This document shows, one piece after another, positions 1 through 6,152 of a stretch of DNA of 41,894 bases. This DNA comes from Cellvibrionaceae bacterium (lineage in GTDB: Bacteria > Pseudomonadota > Gammaproteobacteria > Pseudomonadales > Cellvibrionaceae): assembly GCA_021151525.1 (NCBI GenBank), contig JAGKXD010000028.1:1-41894 (forward strand). Direction: 5' to 3'. The notes beneath the pieces are model-generated. The model had not been told where the DNA came from, did no database searches, and was given only the letters and a program-made list of their open reading frames with translations. Position numbers and translations under genes: made by a program. Within the stretch, counting starts at the first letter, position 1. Each line of letters begins with the position of its first letter.

Positions 1-1
1 G

Positions 2-29
2 GGCCGATTATGTCGGCCTTTATTTTTTG
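2..29 (+). terminator. Rho-independent terminator of the gene upstream of the window
   Basis: A 6-bp GC-rich stem (GGCCGA at 2-7 with TCGGCC at 13-18, loop TTATG) is followed by a T-rich run to 29. In related genomes the gene upstream of ftsB is eno, so this is probably the eno terminator; that gene is outside the window. Confidence 0.75.
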
Positions 30-72
30 TTCGGTAGTTTTCCGGTAATCCATTAAATAAATAATAAATGCT

Positions 73-360
73 ATGAAATGGCTTTTTGCGGTTTTGTTAG
101 TTCTGCTCGCTGCACTTCAATATCGCCTTTGGCATGGTGAAGGTAGTCTTGCGCACGCAGCACAACTGGATCGCGATATCAAACAGCAGCAAGCTGAAAA
201 TGACCGTATGCGTGAACGTAACCGCATATTAGACGTGGAAGTTCAGGATTTAAAATCGGGTGCGGATAGCGTAGAAGAACGCGCACGCAACGATATAGGT
301 ATGATTAAAAAAGATGAAACCTTTTTTATGATTCCTGCCAAGAAAAAATCTGAAAAATAA
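73..360 (+). CDS. ftsB: Cell division protein FtsB
   Basis: A 95-residue bitopic membrane protein of the divisome. It has a short cytoplasmic start, one N-terminal membrane segment (about residues 3-18) and then a periplasmic coiled coil (about 28-65, rich in Gln, Glu and Arg). In the family, FtsB pairs with FtsL and FtsQ and helps activate septal peptidoglycan synthesis. Length and layout match the family. The stop codon overlaps the ispD start by one base (TAATG), so the genes are probably translationally coupled. The position ahead of ispD is the standard gammaproteobacterial order and supports the call, because the sequence itself is short and low in complexity. Confidence 0.9.
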   Translation: MKWLFAVLLVLLAALQYRLWHGEGSLAHAAQLDRDIKQQQAENDRMRERNRILDVEVQDLKSGADSVEERARNDIGMIKKDETFFMIPAKKKSEK

Positions 361-1076
361 TGCCTCTGTTGACTCCTCCTCGTAATTGGTTTGTTATTCC
401 TGCCGCAGGAATAGGTGCGCGTATGGGTGCGGGCAAGCCAAAGCAATATCTAGTGTTGGGCGACAAAACTATTCTTGAGCATACGCTCTTACGTATTTTA
501 ACCTTGCCTAACTTGGCGGGAGTTGTTGTTCCATTAAGCAGTGACGATAGCTATTGGACTTCATTAACCATTCTTCAGCACCCCTTAGTGCATACTATTC
601 ATGGTGGTGCCAGTCGCGCTGATTCGGTATTAAACGGTTTGAATTATTTGGCCGATAAGGCTCACGCATTGGATTGGGTTTTGGTACATGATGCTGCGCG
701 CCCTTGCGTGACTTTATCAAGCATCAAAAAACTTTGTGATGAACTTGCTGATAGTAATGTGGGTGGAATTCTATCCGTACCTGTTAGTGACACGCTTAAA
801 AAAATTGCCAACAAAAACGAAATTCAAACTACAGTAGATCGCAGTTCTTTATGGCAAGCGCAAACTCCGCAAATGTTTCGCTATCAATTGTTACGCGATT
901 GTCTAACCAAGACGATTGCAAACAACGAAAATATTACCGATGAGTCATCGGCGGTCGAATTGTGTGGTTATAAGCCACGAGTTATTGAAGGTCGAACCGA
1001 CAATATAAAAGTAACTCGTCCAGATGATTTATTATTAGCCGAGTTTATTTTGCAGCAACAAGAGAAACAGTTATGA
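360..1076 (+). CDS. ispD: 2-C-methyl-D-erythritol 4-phosphate cytidylyltransferase
   Basis: IspD transfers CMP from CTP to 2-C-methyl-D-erythritol 4-phosphate in the cytosolic MEP pathway to isopentenyl diphosphate. The 238-residue protein has the N-terminal nucleotide-binding signature PAAGIGARMG (residues 14-23) followed by KPKQY (26-30), and the VLVHDAARP metal and substrate motif in the middle. Length is normal for the family. It overlaps ftsB by one base at its start and ispF by four bases (ATGA) at its end, so ftsB-ispD-ispF read as one operon. Confidence 0.96.
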   Translation: MPLLTPPRNWFVIPAAGIGARMGAGKPKQYLVLGDKTILEHTLLRILTLPNLAGVVVPLSSDDSYWTSLTILQHPLVHTIHGGASRADSVLNGLNYLADKAHALDWVLVHDAARPCVTLSSIKKLCDELADSNVGGILSVPVSDTLKKIANKNEIQTTVDRSSLWQAQTPQMFRYQLLRDCLTKTIANNENITDESSAVELCGYKPRVIEGRTDNIKVTRPDDLLLAEFILQQQEKQL

Positions 1077-1546
1077 GAATTGGTCACGGCTACGATGTTC
1101 ATGCCTTTGGTGATGGTGACAAAATTGTTATTGGCGGAGCAGTTATTCCGCACTCGCGCGGTTTAATTGCGCACTCAGATGGTGATGTTTTGTTGCATGC
1201 TTTGTGTGATGCACTTTTAGGTGCTGCTGCTTTAGGTGATATTGGTAAACATTTCCCCGATACAGATATGCAATATCGCAATGCAGATAGTCGCTCTTTG
1301 TTGCGCATGGTTTACGCTAAAGTAAAAGCCAAAGGCTGGAAACTTGAAAATGCCGATATGACGATAGTTGCGCAGAGGCCACGCATGGCAAATTATATTC
1401 CGCATATGGTTGAAAATATCGCTGCAGATTTACAGTCAGAAAATGATCAAGTTAATGTGAAAGCCACCACAACGGAAAAATTAGGTTTTACCGGGCGTGA
1501 AGAAGGTATTGCAGCTTACGCTGTTGTTCTCTTGTCAAAAATTTAA
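1073..1546 (+). CDS. ispF: 2-C-methyl-D-erythritol 2,4-cyclodiphosphate synthase
   Basis: IspF cyclises CDP-methylerythritol 2-phosphate, releasing CMP, two steps after IspD in the MEP pathway. The 157-residue protein starts with the family motif GHGYDVHAF, giving zinc ligands Asp8 and His10, and has the third ligand His42 in the SDGDVLLHALCDALLGA segment. The GFTGREEG motif lies near the C-terminus. Length is typical. It overlaps ispD by four bases and is followed by a strong terminator, which closes the ftsB-ispD-ispF operon. Confidence 0.97.
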   Translation: MRIGHGYDVHAFGDGDKIVIGGAVIPHSRGLIAHSDGDVLLHALCDALLGAAALGDIGKHFPDTDMQYRNADSRSLLRMVYAKVKAKGWKLENADMTIVAQRPRMANYIPHMVENIAADLQSENDQVNVKATTTEKLGFTGREEGIAAYAVVLLSKI

Positions 1547-1563
1547 ATTCGATTTTCCTGTTT

Positions 1564-1603
1564 AAAATCCAATATCTAGAAAGCTGGATATTGGATTTTT
1601 TAT
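1564..1603 (+). terminator. Terminator after ispF
   Basis: A 13-bp perfect stem (1564-1576 with 1587-1599) encloses a 10-base loop, and the right arm runs into a T-rich tract. It ends the ftsB-ispD-ispF transcript 18 bases after the ispF stop. The A-tract on the left could let it work in both directions. Confidence 0.9.
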
Positions 1604-1626
1604 TTTCCTTTATTTGAAGCTATTTT

Positions 1627-2613
1627 ATGCAAACAAATTTTTCATTAGATTTTCCCTACGCCTATGGTCAACCAGATGTGACTGCAGCTTTTCGTGTTGA
1701 GCCAGAAGATTTTCAAGTCGATGAAAATTTGGGTTTTGCACCCATAGGCGAGGGGGAGCACGTTTATTTGCATGTGTGGAAGCGCGGCGAAAACACCGCC
1801 TGGGTTGCAGAAAAAATTGCCGAGCTTGCGCAAGTTCAAGTAATGGATGTTGGCTACTGTGGCCGCAAAGATCGCCATGCGGTGACAACCCAGTGGTTCA
1901 GTATTTATTTACCGAAAACGAAATTGGAACCTGATTGGTCAGGTTTGAACTCGGAATCCATAAAAATATTATCAATCAGCCGTCATCAACATAAGTTGCG
2001 CCGCGGTGATCACGAAACCAATCGTTTTATTATTCGTTTGCGTGATTTGGTTGTAGCAGATAAGTCAGCTTTCGAGCAAAAAATTGCCAAGGTGTTGGTG
2101 CAGGGTGTACCCAACTATTACGGTGAACAACGCTTTGGTCGTAATGGAAATAATTTGCCGGAAGCACAAGCAATTTTGGTTGAGGGCAAACGAATTCGCG
2201 ATAAACAAAAGCGCGGATTAATTTTATCTGCAGCACGCTCTTATTTATTTAACCAAGTGTTATCTGCGCGAGTCTTGGCGAATAATTGGTGTTGTTTATT
2301 GCAAGGTGAGCCTGAGGCTTATCCAACAGCTCCGTTGTGGGGGCGCGGTCGTTCGGCTGCGAGTGATGAAGCTTTGCAGGTGGAATCGCTTGCTATGGAG
2401 TCTTGGTGTGAGTGGCGTGATGGTTTGGAGCATGTAGGTTTATCGCAAGAGCGCCGAGCGCTTGTACTCAAGCCTGAGGCTACTTCATGGCGCTGGATTG
2501 ATAGAGATATAGAGGTCAGTTTTAGTTTGGGTAGTGGTGAGTTTGCTACAACAATTTTGCGCGAATTGGCGATTTTACAATCGGCAATAAAAACAGATTC
2601 GGTTTCTGTGTGA
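1627..2613 (+). CDS. truD: tRNA pseudouridine(13) synthase TruD
   Basis: TruD isomerises U13 of tRNA-Glu to pseudouridine in the cytosol. The 328-residue protein carries the family motif GYCGRKDRHA (residues 76-85) with the catalytic aspartate expected at Asp82, and the second signature NYYGEQRFGRNGNN in the middle. The N-terminal substrate motif FRVEPEDFQVDE is present. Length is close to other TruD proteins. It starts 24 bases after the ispF terminator and so probably has its own promoter in the short gap. The next gene is pcm, not surE as in most relatives. Confidence 0.96.
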   Translation: MQTNFSLDFPYAYGQPDVTAAFRVEPEDFQVDENLGFAPIGEGEHVYLHVWKRGENTAWVAEKIAELAQVQVMDVGYCGRKDRHAVTTQWFSIYLPKTKLEPDWSGLNSESIKILSISRHQHKLRRGDHETNRFIIRLRDLVVADKSAFEQKIAKVLVQGVPNYYGEQRFGRNGNNLPEAQAILVEGKRIRDKQKRGLILSAARSYLFNQVLSARVLANNWCCLLQGEPEAYPTAPLWGRGRSAASDEALQVESLAMESWCEWRDGLEHVGLSQERRALVLKPEATSWRWIDRDIEVSFSLGSGEFATTILRELAILQSAIKTDSVSV

Positions 2614-2675
2614 TATAGTTGACGTTCTAATAAGCGCGTTAATCGTAATAAATTTCGAACGGGGGAGGGCTGATA

Positions 2676-3347
2676 ATGAGTGACTTGATGTTGCAAGGTG
2701 TGGGTATGACCTCCGCTCGAACCCGTGATCGTTTAATTCAACGCTTGGTCGATCAGGGCGTTACCAACATGCGTGTGTTGGATGTAATGCGCAACACGCC
2801 GCGTCACATCTTCCTCGATGAAGCACTTGCTCATCGCGCTTATGAAGATACTGCTTTACCAATTGGCCACGGCCAAACCTTATCCCAGCCATACACAGTT
2901 GCGCGCATGACCGAAATTTTGCTCGGAGCAGCGGGAAAGTTGGATAAGGTTTTAGAAGTTGGTACTGGTTCTGGTTATCAAACAACAGTTTTGGCCCAAT
3001 TGGTTCCTCAAGTTTACAGCGTTGAGCGCATTAAACCCCTGCAAGACAAGGCGCGAGACCGTTTACGTCAGCTGGGTTTGCGTAATGTAAGTTTGCGCCA
3101 TGCGGATGGCGGTTTCGGTTGGCCAGAAATGGGTCCTTATGATGGTATTCTTAGTACTGCCGCTCCCCATGCGGTGCCGCAAGAGTTGCTTAAGCAGCTT
3201 GCTCCTGCGGGTGTTCTGGTTATTCCGATTGGTGGGCGCGAACAAAATCTGCATTTAATTATGCGCGATGGTGAGACGGACAACTTCGTCACTCGAATTA
3301 TCGAACCGGTAAAGTTTGTCCCCTTGGTTTCGGGTACCTACCGGTAG
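2676..3347 (+). CDS. pcm: Protein-L-isoaspartate O-methyltransferase
   Basis: Pcm methylates isoaspartyl residues in damaged proteins with S-adenosylmethionine, starting their repair. The 223-residue protein has the conserved ALPIGHGQTLSQPYTVARM segment (about 60-78) and the SAM-binding motif VLEVGTGSGYQT (about 92-103). The start at 2676 is supported by a very purine-rich Shine-Dalgarno region (GGGGGAGGG, 2661-2669) seven bases upstream. In most gammaproteobacteria surE precedes pcm and overlaps it; here only 62 bases separate truD from pcm. nlpD and rpoS follow, as usual. Confidence 0.95.
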   Translation: MSDLMLQGVGMTSARTRDRLIQRLVDQGVTNMRVLDVMRNTPRHIFLDEALAHRAYEDTALPIGHGQTLSQPYTVARMTEILLGAAGKLDKVLEVGTGSGYQTTVLAQLVPQVYSVERIKPLQDKARDRLRQLGLRNVSLRHADGGFGWPEMGPYDGILSTAAPHAVPQELLKQLAPAGVLVIPIGGREQNLHLIMRDGETDNFVTRIIEPVKFVPLVSGTYR

Positions 3348-3592
3348 AAAAAATCACGATATTTCTCCCAATTTGTTCTTCGAAAATAGACGAGTCGAAT
3401 AAACCTATTTCGCGTTTAACTTGTGCAATGCTATTTCGAAAACAGATAAAAACACAGTATTTGACGATAAATTAATCAGCATTGGTGCACATTAATATAA
3501 AAATTTTAGATAATTTTAAAATAAATTTCATATATTTAGCACTAAATGATATAAAAAAGGTCAAAAATTCACCTCATGTCTTGTGCTGTGCT

Positions 3593-4390
3593 ATGAGTAA
3601 AAAGCCACAAAAAAGTTCAGCCTCTACTTTAATGATGGTCATTATAATGATCATTGCTTCGCTTTTTTCTTCTTGCTCATCTAATCGAGCTGCAACGGTT
3701 GATGAGCGCTCAAGCCCGTATAACTATAAAGGTAAAACTCATCGTGTAGTCAAAGGTGAAACGCTCTTTTCTATTGCGTGGCGCTATGACTTAGATTTGA
3801 AAAAACTAGCTGAATTCAACGATATAAAGCCTCCTTATACAATTTATCCCTCTCAGCAAATTCGCCTTGATATTCGTAGCACCAAAGAGCGCTATCAAGG
3901 ATCACAACCTACGTTAAAAAATTCAACAAATTCGCGCGAAAATAAAGTATCTGGTCGTTCAGTAAATAGAACACCTGAAAGCTCATTGTCATCAAATGAT
4001 GATAATTTTCAAAGCTCAGTTAAGTGGCAATGGCCAGTTTCAGGAAAGTTACTTGCCCTTTTTCAGGGCGACTCAGGTTTGAATAAAGGTATTGATCTTA
4101 GCGGTAAATTGGGGGAGCCTGTGCTTGCAGCAGCTTCTGGACGGGTGGTTTATGCCGGTAGCGGGCTGAGTGGGTACGGCAAGTTGCTCATCATTAAACA
4201 CAATCAAACTTTCTTAAGCGCCTATGCGCACAATGATGAAATATCAGTAAAAGAAGGCGATTTTGTTAAAGCTGGGCAAAGAATTGCCGATATGGGTTCA
4301 AGCGGTACTGATAGAGTTAAGCTTCACTTTGAGATTCGTAGCGACGGTAGTCCAGTGGATCCACTGAAATATTTACCCAAGCGCCAATAG
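3593..4390 (+). CDS. nlpD: NlpD-like lipoprotein, LysM plus degenerate LytM domain
   Basis: NlpD proteins are lipoproteins that activate the amidase AmiC at the division site. I choose the ATG at 3593 (265 residues) over an upstream in-frame TTG at 3482, because it puts a Lys-rich n-region and a hydrophobic segment directly before a lipobox-like LFSSC with Cys28. A LysM domain follows (HRVVKGETLFSIAWRYD, about 50-93). The C-terminal third is an M23/LytM domain in which the metal ligands are lost: the usual HxGxD reads NKGID and the usual HLHFE reads KLHFE. This fits a non-enzymatic activator. The 245 bases upstream are AT-rich, hold no gene, and show no promoter I would defend. In E. coli the main rpoS promoter lies inside nlpD. 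Confidence 0.88.
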   Translation: MSKKPQKSSASTLMMVIIMIIASLFSSCSSNRAATVDERSSPYNYKGKTHRVVKGETLFSIAWRYDLDLKKLAEFNDIKPPYTIYPSQQIRLDIRSTKERYQGSQPTLKNSTNSRENKVSGRSVNRTPESSLSSNDDNFQSSVKWQWPVSGKLLALFQGDSGLNKGIDLSGKLGEPVLAAASGRVVYAGSGLSGYGKLLIIKHNQTFLSAYAHNDEISVKEGDFVKAGQRIADMGSSGTDRVKLHFEIRSDGSPVDPLKYLPKRQ

Positions 4391-4483
4391 AGTTCACACA
4401 TTCGAAAAGCAAAGATAAGAGGGGTCTGTGAAGCGACTCGTTAACCTGATCCAAAATAAAGAAGTAGGCTGAAGGGAATGGTA

Positions 4484-4513
4484 TAGCTTGGGTAAGCTAA
4501 GGTGCACTTAGCT
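4484..4513 (+). promoter_or_regulatory. Two mutually exclusive hairpins in the rpoS leader
   Basis: Hairpin 1 pairs TAGCTT (4484-4489) with AAGCTA (4494-4499) across loop GGGT. Hairpin 2 pairs AGCTAAG (4495-4501) with CTTAGCT (4507-4513) across loop GTGCA. They share bases 4495-4499, so only one can form. They end 14 bases before the rpoS Shine-Dalgarno AAGGGG (4528-4533). rpoS is translationally controlled through its leader in E. coli, but neither hairpin here directly pairs with the Shine-Dalgarno, so a regulatory role is a guess. Confidence 0.35.
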
Positions 4514-4540
4514 AAATTTTACGATTTAAGGGGCAGAAAA

Positions 4541-5545
4541 ATGACTTTGCAAACTAAAGAATCAAGCGTATTTGACCGTGACGATGTATTCATGGCACAA
4601 GAAGTTGATTTTGATGAAAGTGATATGTTGTTGGCGGAAGAAGATGAATCACCGAAAGCAACGCGCTCAGCAGGAATTAGTGAACGAATTGTAGATGACA
4701 AGTTTAACAAAACCCTCGATGCAACTCAGATTTACCTCAATGAAATCGGATTTTCCCCATTATTAAGCGCAGAAGAAGAAGTTTTCTTTGCCCGTAAAGC
4801 CCTTAAAGGCGACGAAGCTGCTCGCAAGCGCATGATTGAAAGTAACCTTCGCTTGGTTGTAAAAATTTCCCGTCGTTATGTGAACCGTGGTTTGGCGCTT
4901 CTTGATTTGATTGAAGAGGGTAATCTTGGTTTGATTCGCGCTGTTGAAAAGTTTGATCCAGAGCGTGGCTTCCGTTTCTCAACCTATGCGACTTGGTGGA
5001 TTCGTCAAACCATCGAGCGCGCTATCATGAACCAAACACGCACTATCCGTTTGCCAATTCATGTTGTTAAAGAATTGAATATTTACTTGCGTGCTGCACG
5101 TGAGCTGTCCCAAAAACTCGATCACGAACCATCCCCAGAAGAAATTGCACACTTGTTGGAAAAGCCTGTTGCTGATGTTGAGCGCATGCTGAGTTTGAAT
5201 GAGCGTGTGACTTCAATTGATACTCCAATCGGCCCATCATCTGATCGCACTATCGTAGATACCATTGCTGATACTCATGTTTCCGATCCTGCTGCGATTC
5301 TGCAAGATCGCGATTTAACTATGAGCTTGGATTCATGGTTGGACGAGTTGACTGAAAAGCAACGTGAGGTGCTTTCACGCCGTTTTGGTCTTCGCGGTCA
5401 TGAAGTGAGCACTTTGGAGGAGGTGGGGCACGAAATTGGTTTGACTCGTGAGCGTGTTCGTCAAATTCAAGTAGAGGCTTTAAAGCGCCTGCGCGATATC
5501 ATGGAAAAACAAGGTTTGGATAGTGCGGCTTTGTTTAGCGCCTAA
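4541..5545 (+). CDS. rpoS: RNA polymerase sigma factor RpoS (sigma-38)
   Basis: RpoS directs RNA polymerase to stationary-phase and general stress promoters. The ATG at 4541 (334 residues) is preceded by AAGGGG at 4528-4533 with seven-base spacing; an upstream GTG at 4502 has no such site. Seen in order: an acidic N-terminus, region 1.2 (DATQIYLNEIGFSPLLSAEEE), region 2 with NLRLVVKISRRY and GNLGLIRAVEKFDPERGFRFS followed by YATWWIRQTIERAI, region 3, and region 4 with LTEKQREVLSRRFGL and the helix-turn-helix TLEEVGHEIGLTRERVRQIQ. The position after nlpD is the conserved one. RpoS is often linked to biofilm control, so its presence in the same window as the adhesin locus is of interest but proves nothing. 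Confidence 0.97.
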   Translation: MTLQTKESSVFDRDDVFMAQEVDFDESDMLLAEEDESPKATRSAGISERIVDDKFNKTLDATQIYLNEIGFSPLLSAEEEVFFARKALKGDEAARKRMIESNLRLVVKISRRYVNRGLALLDLIEEGNLGLIRAVEKFDPERGFRFSTYATWWIRQTIERAIMNQTRTIRLPIHVVKELNIYLRAARELSQKLDHEPSPEEIAHLLEKPVADVERMLSLNERVTSIDTPIGPSSDRTIVDTIADTHVSDPAAILQDRDLTMSLDSWLDELTEKQREVLSRRFGLRGHEVSTLEEVGHEIGLTRERVRQIQVEALKRLRDIMEKQGLDSAALFSA

Positions 5546-5567
5546 TCAATTCCGTGTTTCAAAAACA

Positions 5568-5596
5568 AAAGGCAGCTTCGGCTGCCTTTGTTGTTT
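5568..5596 (+). terminator. Terminator of rpoS
   Basis: AAAGGCAGC and GCTGCCTTT form a 9-bp stem with a TTCG tetraloop (5577-5580), followed by TTGTTGTTT. It begins 22 bases after the rpoS stop codon. Confidence 0.88.
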
Positions 5597-5654
5597 CTGG
5601 TGTTTGTATTTTGAACGCCATTTTTTGAAAGCTGTGTTTTGAAAATAGGCGAGC

Positions 5655-5684
5655 AATAAAAAACCGCGACAAGCGCGGTTTTTC
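5655..5684 (-). terminator. Terminator of fdxA (usable from both strands)
   Basis: AAACCGCG (5661-5668) pairs with CGCGGTTT (5674-5681) across loop ACAAG, with A-rich sequence on the left and T on the right. On the minus strand it lies just beyond the fdxA stop. It could also back up the rpoS terminator on the plus strand. Confidence 0.8.
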
Positions 5685-5705
5685 GGCAGAGCTTTTGGTG
5701 AGTGA

Positions 5706-6029
5706 TTAACGCTCCAAATACTGCAATTTACCGGGTACGCCATCCCACTCAGCAGCATTCGCTGGAGACTCTTTAATCTCGGTGATATTTGGCCAAACTT
5801 CTGCAAGCTCCGCATTAAGCTGAAGGAAGCCTGCTTGATCTTCTGGCAACTCATCTTCAGAGAAAATTGCGCCCACTGGACATTCTGGTTCGCAGAGTGC
5901 GCAATCAATACATTCGTCCGGGTGAATCACCAAAAAATTGGGGCCTTCGTAAAAGCAATCTACCGGGCAGACTTCCACACAATCTGTGTGCTTACATTTA
6001 ATGCAGTTTTCCCCAACAACAAAAGTCAT
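5706..6029 (-). CDS. fdxA: Seven-iron ferredoxin FdxA
   Basis: A 107-residue ferredoxin with one 3Fe-4S and one 4Fe-4S cluster, used as a small cytosolic electron carrier. The N-terminal cysteine sets CIKCKHTDCVEVCPVDC and CIDCALCEPECPVGA are intact. The tail after the cluster domain is the family's typical one. The start codon at 6029 is preceded by GGAGAG on the minus strand. The gene order rpoS-fdxA-mutS with fdxA reversed is the one known in Pseudomonas; there the small RNA rsmZ lies between rpoS and fdxA, but no rsmZ-like GGA-rich hairpins are visible here. Confidence 0.95.
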   Translation of the reverse strand: MTFVVGENCIKCKHTDCVEVCPVDCFYEGPNFLVIHPDECIDCALCEPECPVGAIFSEDELPEDQAGFLQLNAELAEVWPNITEIKESPANAAEWDGVPGKLQYLER

Positions 6030-6152
6030 AGTTGACTCTCCACGACAAAAAATAAATTACGACATAAAGAAGCGCGCATTCTAAACAGACAAGCCTCGTT
6101 TGAATAGCATTTTGCGCGCTGGGATTATAAGAGTCTAGCGCGTGCTCTTTAT

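Noticed and set aside
3461..3498. Promoter TTGACG with TAATAT upstream of nlpD
   Set aside because: The spacing between the two boxes is about 26 bases, far from the 16-18 required.
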